Part shown: piece by piece, positions 7,773-17,611 of the stretch
How positions within the stretch are numbered: position 1 is the first letter of the stretch
Layout: every line of letters starts with the position of its first letter
Assembly (NCBI GenBank): GCA_015501055.1
Contig: JADNYV010000709.1
Coordinates: 1-17,611, forward strand
Source: Mucidula mucida
Taxonomy: Eukaryota > Basidiomycota > Agaricomycetes > Agaricales > Physalacriaceae
Direction: 5' to 3'
DNA length: 17,611 bases
Notes under the pieces: generated by a model
Databases searched by the model: none
What the model was told of the DNA's origin: nothing
Seen by the model: only the letters and a program-made list of their open reading frames with translations
Position numbers and translations under genes: made by a program

Positions 7773-10700
7773 ATGGCATCTCGTTTAATCGCGGTGAACG
7801 CGGTTGAGACTCTTAATCATTTGACTTGTCAAGAGCTCTTAACTTTTATACGACCCACCTTGAAAGTTCCCTGCGCGGAATATCATCGGAAGGCATTGTT
7901 AATTGACTTTATTATTGCCAATGCACCAGTATCAGTACTGGACGAGTTGTGTGTTCAAGCAGTTGAAAAGGAAGAGAGGAAGAATGAGGTGAAAGAAAAG
8001 AAGAGAGAAGATAAGAAGAGGAAACATGCCAATGACACCGCTACTCGTTGTGTCGCTCAACACGTCAAAGTCGATGATGACAACAAACATGATATATTTC
8101 TGAAAGCGCCGCCGCAAGAGCAGGTTCATTCTTGTTATTGGGTGTTTTACAACGTTAGCGGCCAGGCTGATGTACTTGTGGAGATTTGTGCTGTTTGCGG
8201 CTGTGAGCCTGATCTTCTGTTGACTGTTGTTGGTATGAAGAAGATGTGTCAACTTGCTTTGTGTGATTTACCTCATTCTTAACGGCTCATTCCCACAAAT
8301 GCACACCCAAAGCATACATTATATCACGGTCTTCTCCTTGAACCAGCTGGCATGTCACGTACTAATGGTGGATCGTGAATGGTCAATGTCTGTTCGAGCT
8401 GTTGGGATGATTTGTCAACTTTGGATAATGGACCTCCTTGTTTGTCTCTCGCCAACAACATGTGGATAGGATTTGTGCCTGTGAAGTACCAACAGTTGTC
8501 ATTTGCCGAGCAGTTACTTATGGCGCAGTACTATCCTCGTGTTTATGTGTTCAAGTTGTGGCCGAAAGGTGGTATACGCAATACCGACCATTTACAGCAT
8601 GGCATGCGTGGGAACGTGACAAGCTACGAACACAATATGAGTGGGATTGCGTCGATGTTGGAAGGAAATCTCATGCCTCGACCAGTAGTGGTTCTTGCAT
8701 CAGTGCCATCAGTGATCTTTATTGGGTTGTGAAAGCTGCCAAAGAATTGGATGCGGAGCACATTTTGTGTTTGTTGAGCAGTTGTTGCGGAGGCACTTTG
8801 GTGAGCGAAGATCAACAATCCAGAGAACTATGGACACATCGAAGTTAACAAAGAGTGCTTGCGGGGTTTACCGGTTGACAGTGTTCCAACGGAAATTCTC
8901 AGCGTTGTTTGACAAAATAGAGATGTAGGAGTCATTGATGAAGAGGATGATAATTATGTTCCTACGACGGAAGATGACGGTAAGTTGTGTGATTATGGAT
9001 CTTTATAGTGGTGTTATGAATCTTGTGCAGATTAGGACACTGGAGAAGGTATCAATGTAAACATGGATATTGATGAAGCAGGTAAATATACCATTAGCTT
9101 TAAACGGAAATGTTGATGACCACCAATTAGATTCAACGGGGCCAGATGTGGTTCCGTTGAAGTTTTCTAGTAGTGTTGATACAGATTTAACGGAACTTTC
9201 CGGCAACGAACTCATGCAGTGGGGATTGAAAAATTTGTTGGAAACAGAAGGCAACGGGGGTTATGCTGTTTGTCATGGCGGATAACCTGTCAATGATTTC
9301 AGGTTTGAAAAGACGAGTGATGGGGAACCGGAAATGGGGCGTTGACATACCAATTTCTTTGTAAAAGCATTCCCAATCCTTTATCCCTATGGACGAGGTT
9401 GCATCAAAGCGGAGCGCGTCAGGAACATGGATTTCCGTAAACACATTTAATGGTCTCTGCATTATTACAATCAATGTTTTTGTCAACACAAAACGTTTTC
9501 GTTTATTGTATTTGGGATGGCACAAAGAAGAGAGGCGTTATTTTCTGCGCGGCTTCAAATGCGTCGGAAGACTTTCAAACACGATGCATGTCTGCTTTCT
9601 ACTCTGACATTAGACAAGATGAAGACTGCGGAACATCAGGAGGAGTTGCACAAACCTATTACAGACACCACAGTAAAACTGCTTTAATCTCATATGCATA
9701 CCACCGCAGGACGCATCATGGCAACTGATTCTGGACATTACAAAATGCAAACACAAATTTGGTCGACTTCCATTGCATTCAATATGCCATCCCTTTGGAT
9801 CACTATCAATCCATGTGATCTTCACAATCCCATTGCCCAAATTTTTGCAGGTGAGGATATTGACATGGATGCGTTTTTGGCTTCTGCGGGACCTGATAAG
9901 GATTGACAAGTATAAAATATATCTGATGATCCTTATGCAGCAGCAAAGTTCTTTCATTTTCTAATTTGTGCCTTCTGGAGACCGTTTTTGGGGTGAAGGT
10001 GTCGAAGTTTCAAGTGAAAAGTGGTGCGGGAGTGTTTGGAAGAGTTCGTGCCTATTTTGGAGCAGTTGAAGCGCAAGGTCGTGGCAGTTTGCATCTTCAT
10101 ATGCTTCTGTGGCTGGCAAACGCGCCGACGTGGGAGGAGATGTTGAAAAGGCTGAAGTCGGAAGAGTTTTGAGACCGCATTTGGGATTTCATCCGCGCAA
10201 ATTTGCAAGCGTACGTTCCGGGTGTAGAATCTGAAGAGTTGTTGAAGAATATTCCGAACAAGAAGGAAATTGTGTACTCATGTCTCCCTCATCCTGATTC
10301 TCCAAACTATGTCGCCGCCTTGGACTCTTTCAAGTTATGTGTTGTGCACGGCAAGCAATACCATCAGTGCAAGCTCAGGCAATGCATTGTTCCAGACAAA
10401 CACAGTGTGTATTAGTGCAAGTGTCATTGCCCATTTCCATGTTTGCCCACGGATTTTGTGAAGGAGAATGGCGAATGGGGAAGTTGAAGAGAGTATGGGA
10501 AAATGAATGGATGGGTCTCGGCAATCATGATTAATGGCCAATGCAATAACAATGGGAAACTCTTAACGAATGGTGAAGACACGCGAGCATATAATTTCTA
10601 TATGAGCGGTTATGCGTTGAAAAAACAGGGCAGACAGTATAACTTATCTGCTCTTTTGGCGCGAGAGCTTGCATAATCTGCAGAAGCAACAATGATTATT

Positions 10701-12650
10701 GTTGTTTTGTCTGTGTCATGCCATCAATCAAGAGCAGGAATTGGGTGCTCCAATGGTTATCAGTTTGTTGATGAATTGGGGTGAGTTTATTGGTTGCACT
10801 AGTATATCTCTATCTATTGGTCGTCATTTGTGGGCCATCTTTTCAAACATCATGTGAACCTTTGTTCAGGAAACAGGTACGTGTATGCAATCATGATTCT
10901 TCAAACAATAATCTTCCTGTCTAGACATCCATCCGAACAGGAAAAGACGACACATGATGAAGAAACAGGGGATGCCAAAGAAGATGAGGAAAGTAAACGA
11001 TTTGAGAAGGATGCTCAAGACGCAGAGGTAACAATCACATTCCCGCCACGAAGCAAGAGATGTTCACTTTAAATTTAGGATGGCAACAACCTTGTAACAC
11101 TGGAAACAGACATTAACGGTCACATCTTGTCAAAATGCCAAGTTACCAATTATCATTGTTGAGGTGATGAGCTCATATTGATGAATGTCCTAGATTTCCT
11201 GGTGAATACATATGAAGAAGATATCGCCAAGAGTCCTCACGGATCAAATGTTGGGGACAGTAATATTGACGATGACCGTGTTCGTCGCCAACGGGGGAGA
11301 CAACCAAATGAACGCATCCGTTACTTGGCGCAGCATCCAAATTATGCGAGAAAGACTCGTGTTGTTTGCAGCAAACGGCATCGGTCACTACCAAATTTTA
11401 TTGGTCAATATTTTCTATAACGAGATAACAGCAAGCCAATGTCGCATGTGTTCTACTGTGCTAGCATGTTGATGTTGCTGAAACCATGGAGAAACGTTTA
11501 GACGGATCTGAAGCTACTAAACAAAACGTGGTCAGATGCATTCACCAATTTCATGGAACAGACAAAAAAATGTACCCAAGATATCGTGGTCAACATTCAG
11601 TACTATTACAAATGTTGCATAGCTGCTGATAAAGAACACGCTCAAGAAGATGAACATTGGGCATGGGGACCAACGACTGGCCATTTTGAAGATGATGATG
11701 ATGCAGAATTTAAGCAAGAGCATGACGACATTGGAGAAGAGTTAAGTGAAGAGGGTTTAGCGGCGTTGAAAGCGGGCAATATCTCAATGAGGGAAGTTCT
11801 CCACGGATGCCTGGCAGTTTATTGTGCAAAGGACACCAATCTATTTCAACCGAGTCAGCGAGAATGGACGATTTGCAGTGAAGGTGATATGTGTAAAGCT
11901 ACATGCGATGATCACATGCGGCTGAAAACATGGGAGGCAAAAGATGGCGATGGCTGCGAGCGGACGAGATACAGCTTCCACCAATCATCAATCAGACACC
12001 GAGGAACAGGATCATGAATGTAACATGGGTGGTTGCGTTGAACGTATGGAGGACATTCATAGCAAAGGTGGTATAAGTGGGCCGGGGACAATTAACAATG
12101 TGGATGGTACAGAAGAAGCGCTTGACGCGATAGATATCAACCGATTGAAAGAGGACCAATGACGAGCATATGATATCATTACCTGGCATCTTAACGAGAC
12201 AATGGTTGGTCACAAATTACCTCCTCTGTGAATGATCCTGTGCGGTGAAGGAGGTACTGGAAAATTGTGTGTCATTCAAAGCGTCACTGAGGCGTTCCAA
12301 AATCACGGCTGTGTGGGATTACTATTGAAAGCTGTATATACGGGTGAGTGGACATATTCGAAGAATGCAATATAATAATTCACATATCACAGGAATTGCA
12401 GCTTCATTGATTTATGGAAAAACACTACATGTCATTGGTCATATCGCGGTGGACGCAAAAGGCAACGCGGACCTGAGCAACAATATTAAACAAAAATTAC
12501 AAGAGTTTTGGAAGGAGATCACATACCTCATCATTGACGAATACTCTATGATATCAAAAAACCTTCCTCGCTCGTCTCTTAAGGCGCATTTCTGTTGGCA
12601 AAGAGACATCAAACGGTCTGATAACAGACCGCTCATTTGGAGGTGTTAAC

Positions 12651-13182
12651 TGTTAGCGACTGACTAAGCCACGAGACTCAACCAGGTACCACAGCAAGAA
12701 CTAAAGAAGAAAATGTTCGCGTTCATAAGACTAGGCTAGGCCAGGTGTATAAACGAGATCAGAACTAAAGTACAATGATACTACACTACTGCTTATATAC
12801 TAGTAAGCCTGTGTTTGGGACTCCTTGTCCATACGTGTTTCCGCTAGGGATAACTCCACGCCCTTGACCCAGTGTTGTATGCTACTAGTCCGTGAAACCA
12901 TTAAATACGAGTGGTAACTGCATGTAAGTAATAATACTAAAACGACCATGTGTGCTACAAGTGTCGGTGGTGTGTATACAATAGGAAATTCATGAGGTGT
13001 CGGCATATATGACGTCATCCATGTGTTGGGCGTGTGTCCGACATGAGTACGGCTTCGGTAATAAAACAGAGTATGATTGATGACGCAACAGATGATGAAA
13101 CAGTCCGTTGGTTGATAAGACAAGGCCCCCGATAAGATATGATAAGATGTGAAAATGTGAAAATATGGCGATTCATAATACA
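12651..13182 (-). mobile_element. Inverted full-length LTR inside the helicase
   Basis: The reverse complement matches the 7036-7565 solo LTR over its length. On the plus strand it begins TGTTAGCGACTGAC and ends GATTCATAATACA, with a 2-base difference in the terminal TGT(AT)TATGAAT. Its TATA box reads CTTATATA at 12792-12799. It enters the helicase right after DRSFGGVN. Flanks TTAAC (left) and CGTGT (right) do not match, so no target duplication is visible. Confidence 0.88.
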
Positions 13183-13186
13183 CGTG

Positions 13187-13337
13187 TGTATGTCTCGCTT
13201 ATGTTATATGTACACGTGTAGCACAGATGTTATAGGTACACAGGCTCCGAATGTACACCTTGTCCGAAGACCACCATCATGTCTGCGCGGCTAGCCGAGT
13301 CCGCATACCTACACATGGCTATAGTCAGTCGTTAACA
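13187..13337 (+). mobile_element. Second LTR-like piece adjoining the inverted LTR
   Basis: A 151-base segment starting TGTATGTCTCGC and ending GGCTATAGTCAGTCGTTAACA. The last 21 bases nearly match the 3' end of the LTR at 7545-7565, while the body does not. It may be a short LTR of a related family or a rearranged remnant. TACACGTGT occurs twice, at 13179-13187 and 13211-13219. The helicase frame resumes just after it, at IYKEFTTVVILKQQMR (13346). Boundaries are tentative and no target duplication is seen. Confidence 0.5.
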
Positions 13338-14337
13338 CGCATGATATACAAGGAATTTACCACTGTGGTCATTCTAAAACAACAGATGAGGATCACAGAT
13401 TGCGGATGGCGTGATTTATTGACGCACCTTTGATATGGTTACGTAGACGAAGCGGACGTTGATATGTTGCATAGTTTAGTCGTCAATCAGGAAAACGAAA
13501 CAGACTACAACACGACACCTTAGAACGACATGTCACTTGTTACACCACGACACACGGTACAAAATGAATGGAACTATGAGGCGATGCGCAAGCATTGTCG
13601 GGAGACGCACAAACATTTGTATATTTCACATGCGGAGGATACAATTGGAGGACGACAGATGACGCTGAAGGAGCGCTATGTGTTAGCAATGCGCAAGCCA
13701 GCAAAATAAAAACAGAAGCGCAAAGATTTACCGGAGATGGTAGAAAGTTGCCATTGGGGCAAAAGTGCTGGTAACGCAGAACATCGAAACAGATCTTGAC
13801 ATTGCCAATGGAACGCGGGGCACAATTGTGGATATCAAACGCGAGCCACCACACGAACACAACAAGGACATAATCGACTTGAAGTATCCACTGGCATATA
13901 TCCTCGTTAAATTGAAGAAGACGCGTCTGAAGCAATTGCCCGGTTTAGAAGCGGGTGTCATTCCTATTCGACCTATCGTTCAAAAGATGCGCGTGAACGT
14001 TTCCGAAGGAAAATCAAAAACACGCGCAATAACGCGGACTCAGTATCCCATTACACCAGCATATGCATTTACAGATTATTGCTTGCAAGAACAGACAATT
14101 TTGAGTGTCATGGTTGATTTGGCGAAACCTCCAAGCGGGAGGTTGAGCTTGTTTAACATGTACGTGGCATTGTCCCGCAGTTCGGGGAGGGATACAATCT
14201 GATTGCTCAGAGACGTGGATGTAGAGACGTTGAGGAGTGCACATGAACCAGAGTTAATGCAAGAAGATGATAGGTTGAAAAGATTGAATGAAACGACGAG
14301 GATAGGATGGGATAAAATACGAACGACGGATGAGTAA

Positions 14338-15604
<1,267 letters not shown>

Positions 15605-15610
<6 letters not shown>

Positions 15611-15691
15611 TGGTATCAAGGGTGGTGCAGTGGCCGGTAGCACGCTTGTTGATAGCCTAAAGCTCGCGAGTCAGCTCGCAAACGTTGGCGA
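15605..15691 (+). pseudogene. MET17: O-acetylhomoserine sulfhydrylase, last recognisable piece
   Basis: SFGIKGGAVAGSTLVDSLKLASQLANVGDA continues the enzyme after the 315-base insertion. Homology stops at GDA; the usual KTLVIHPxxTTHxQL and the last 70 or so residues are missing, and the frame ends at 15729-15731 after unrelated residues. No GT follows GDA, so this is truncation rather than an intron. The gene therefore lacks both ends. Confidence 0.82.
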
Positions 15692-15970
15692 CGCAACACA
15701 CTCTACCTTGTCTGTTGCCTCTTTACCGTGAAACGCCTTTATTCTTTTTGTTCTTTTTTAACTTCCGTGGACTTTATCGTTTGTTAAAAACGCCACCAAC
15801 AATTTCTACGCGTTCATACGCAACCCACCTTTTGTGAACAAGGGGAATTCCACTAGTTATCTGTAGATATACCCTCACCCGCTTTTCTTTTCCCCGATAC
15901 GCACGATTTCCCGGCACGTTAACACAATTCCCGCTTTCTTATTATCTCAAATGTTTCAACCCGTTCTAAA
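15692..15970 (+). promoter_or_regulatory. Leader and putative promoter of the gag-like gene
   Basis: About 280 bases, pyrimidine-rich in stretches (for example TCACCCGCTTTTCTTTTCCCC at 15876-15896). No TG...CA LTR or primer binding site was recognised upstream of the ATG. The promoter role is inferred from position. Confidence 0.3.
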
Positions 15971-17152
15971 ATGTCCTCAGCCAGCTCTCCACGTCAGCTC
16001 CGAAATCGCATGACCCCCGCAATCCCCGCAATTCCTGCACCACGCTTAGTTTCTCGCATTCCAGTAAGCACGACCAACAGACCGAGAACCACTACGCGAG
16101 GACTAACCACTATCCCAGAAGTGGCAGAAAGCACACGTACCCCGAGATCCCGTTCTAATTCCCTGGACTCCTTCGAAGATTTCTCCTTCACAGACATGCC
16201 TACCAACGACCCCATTGGTGGTAGTTCCCGGCACGCGTTTGGCGCCTCCACCATAAACCAGACATCTGAGAAACTCACAGACAAGCATTTCAACACGTAT
16301 CTCAAACAATGCACCTCCTGGCTCGCAGCAATACACCTCAAGGCCGATCCCAAGAAGGTCGTCCCACTACTCGCACCCAGACTTCTCCACCAGACTCTTG
16401 AGACATATTACAATGCCCGCGCAAAACAACTGGACGGCAAAACAGTTGAGGAGTATGTTGACGCGTTGAAGGCGCGCTCCCATGGCCCCGAACACTACAA
16501 ACATATTCACGAGAACTTGAAGAAGGCAAAGCAGGGCAACCTGCACGTCAACAACTGGTACGAATACGTGATCGTCGCCGCAGACAAACTCGCGTCTTCC
16601 AAGAAATATGCCTTGACCGACCGTGATAGGATTGCGACAATCCGTGACGGGTTATCGGTGAGGATGAAGAACAAGTTGCTAGAGAGAAAGGATGTTGAAG
16701 ATTATGGGGACTCGATTGCTGACGGTTCGAATACCGATGCAGAGAAATGGACGAAATATCAAGACAAACTACAAGAGATCCAGGAGTTGATCAATGCCCA
16801 GGAGGAGAACAAAACGAATGACGGGAGGTCAAGGTTCTCGGTCGCGTCGACCCGCGAGAACTTCGGAGGGATGCCCAACCCCGTCTGGAGTGGTGCTTCC
16901 CTACCTTCTTATGTGGCGCCGCAGCCTGGAAGCGTGCATTACCCTGCTGTCGCTGCCATCACAGCTGACGCCGGTGTTCGCACCCTCGAGGAATGGTTCA
17001 CCATCAGATACATTGTCAACGGGTGTTTGCGGTGCTGGCTGCCTTGGCAGAACCATCAAGGTGCGGATAACAAGTGTCAGGAACCTGCGCCTGACGGCGA
17101 GCACACACTGAAATGGTGTTTCGACTGGGGCCGCAAACCCAAATGGTTTTGA
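15971..17152 (+). CDS. Retrotransposon gag-like protein
   Basis: 393 residues from the ATG at 15971. The first 100 residues are Pro/Ser/Thr/Arg-rich and disordered. Residues about 105-270 form a helical, gag-like core: KLTDKHFNTYLKQCTSWLAA, PEHYKHIHENLKKAKQGN, and DRDRIATIRDGLSVRMKNKL. A cysteine/histidine cluster near the end, CLRCWLPWQNHQGADNKC, is knuckle-like, but its spacing (C-x2-C-x6-H-x6-C) differs from the standard gag knuckle C-x2-C-x4-H-x4-C. The frame is long and free of stops, and CpG is abundant, unlike the decayed elements to the left. It ends at TGA 17150-17152, where a plausible continuation lies in another frame. Gag assignment rests on composition and helical pattern; a host gene derived from gag is possible. 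Confidence 0.55.
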   Translation: MSSASSPRQLRNRMTPAIPAIPAPRLVSRIPVSTTNRPRTTTRGLTTIPEVAESTRTPRSRSNSLDSFEDFSFTDMPTNDPIGGSSRHAFGASTINQTSEKLTDKHFNTYLKQCTSWLAAIHLKADPKKVVPLLAPRLLHQTLETYYNARAKQLDGKTVEEYVDALKARSHGPEHYKHIHENLKKAKQGNLHVNNWYEYVIVAADKLASSKKYALTDRDRIATIRDGLSVRMKNKLLERKDVEDYGDSIADGSNTDAEKWTKYQDKLQEIQELINAQEENKTNDGRSRFSVASTRENFGGMPNPVWSGASLPSYVAPQPGSVHYPAVAAITADAGVRTLEEWFTIRYIVNGCLRCWLPWQNHQGADNKCQEPAPDGEHTLKWCFDWGRKPKWF

Positions 17153-17611
17153 GAACGCGGCTCTAGCGCCTGGTTTCCAGCCTCGCCGCCCTACTTCCGT
17201 ATCTGCGGAGGATATCGCAAATGTGATCTCGTACAACATGCTCGAACGCCAACTGAAGCCCCATCTTGTTCCCGAATTTTATTGTCGCTACAAGCCTGAT
17301 CTCTTATCAACACACCCGCCCCCCAAGCATGGGCCCCTGGATCCCGTTGCCCTGCAGTTCCTGTCCAGAGAAATAATTATGGACATGCCACGGGCTTCAA
17401 CACGTCCCAATCCCCACGGCCGCTCCCGCAAACCTTGGAGGTTATCAGCAGACCGCAGCCGCTCCCACAAACTCCAACGGCTATCGTCAATCCGTACCCA
17501 TCCCTCCTGGAAATTTTGGAGTCCCCCCTCCTCCGACAAACGTCGGCGTCTTGTTCCAGCACTCCTTGTTTACATCCCCGGACCAACGCTATAGCGCTTG
17601 GCAACCCCAGG
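17112..17611 (+). CDS. Continuation of the gag-like protein in another frame, runs off the window
   Basis: Frame +1 relative to gag is open from 17112 and overlaps the gag end by 41 bases. It reads NGFENAALAPGFQPRRPTSV, then SAEDIANVISYNMLERQLKP and onward, which looks like real protein. From about 17400 a different frame (TAAPANLGGYQQ..., SVPIPPGNFGVPPPP) looks more natural, with Pro/Gln/Asn-rich composition, and stays open to the window end. Either two frameshift mutations, programmed frameshifting or unseen introns would explain this. The end lies outside the window. Confidence 0.35.

Larger units (their letters stand above)
7773..14337 (+). pseudogene. Second Helitron Rep-helicase, different lineage, heavily decayed
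   Basis: Domains in order on the plus strand. The N-terminal region, 7773-8370, starts MASRLIAVNAVETL and has a Lys/Glu-rich basic stretch. A CSSCW...LANNMWIG...FAEQLLMAQYYPRVYVFKL block at 8388-8900 resembles DUF6570 of fungal Helitron proteins. The Rep region at 9690-10670 has TTAGRIMATDSG, IWSTSI...PSLWITINPCDLHNPIAQIFAGE, the HUH motif HLH in GSLHLHMLLWL (10092-10100) and tyrosines in FYMSGYALKKQG (10599 and 10611). A linker with NVLDFLVNTYEEDI and LPNFIG follows. The helicase has GEGGTGKL (12244-12267; Ser of GKS is now Leu), LIIDEYSM, GTRGTIVDI and SLFNMYVALSRSSGR. Introns fit at 8980-9030, 10877-10924, 11028-11078 and 12344-12392. Stops include 8280, 8376, 8730, 8775, 9448, 10170, 11160, 12160, 12229, 13431, 13521 and 14200; frameshifts lie near 8920, 9970 and 10800. 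LTR sequence occupies 12651-13337 and replaces about 45 residues including motif III. No activity is possible. Confidence 0.88.

Noticed and set aside
12800..13183. 127-residue minus-strand frame, also seen at 7092-7415
   Set aside because: It lies inside the LTR in both places; LTRs do not normally encode proteins and no domain is recognisable.
15994..16529. Long minus-strand frames opposite the gag-like gene
   Set aside because: Shadows of the GC-rich gag coding strand.

Overview
The window looks like a transposon-rich, gene-poor stretch of a basidiomycete genome, most likely an agaricomycete. The evidence is short GT-AG introns of about 46-83 bases, fungal-type Helitron Rep-helicase proteins with PIF1-like helicases, TG...CA long terminal repeats (LTRs), a gag-like gene and two broken fungal housekeeping genes. 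The organism call is inference; no marker gene is present.

Layout. 1-221 is the end of an LTR, followed by a primer-binding-site-like sequence. 793-1033 holds two copies of a 108-base repeat that abut a 5'-truncated Helitron Rep-helicase (1034-4199, plus strand) with one intron and two in-frame stops; a GC-rich palindrome follows it. 4572-5338 is a minus-strand piece of a MAP kinase kinase. It lies head to head with an O-acetylhomoserine sulfhydrylase (MET17-like) gene starting at 5406. Both genes lack their N-terminal halves at the same junction.

The MET17-like reading frame stops at 5798 and resumes at 14543. Between lies an 8.7-kb insertion flanked by the 6-base direct repeat ATACAA. It carries a second, more decayed Rep-helicase of a different lineage (7773-14337, plus) and, divergently transcribed from a 99-base spacer, a multi-exon accessory gene of unknown function (7673-5898, minus). 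A solo LTR (7036-7565) interrupts the accessory gene, and an inverted LTR plus a second LTR-like piece (12651-13337) interrupt the helicase. The rest of the MET17-like gene (14543-15691) is broken again by a 315-base insert flanked by GAGCTT. A retrotransposon gag-like gene starts at 15971 and runs off the window.

How it fits together. Nothing between 1034 and about 15700 looks like a working gene. Damage in the Rep-helicases and accessory gene is dominated by C-to-T and G-to-A changes, above all Arg CGA to TGA stop, as expected from methyl-CpG decay or a RIP-like process. The terminal gag gene keeps a long open frame and abundant CpG, so it looks younger. Nesting gives a relative order: MET17-like gene, then the 8.7-kb element, then the LTRs inside it. 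Family assignments come from recognised motifs and remembered family consensus, not from searches.
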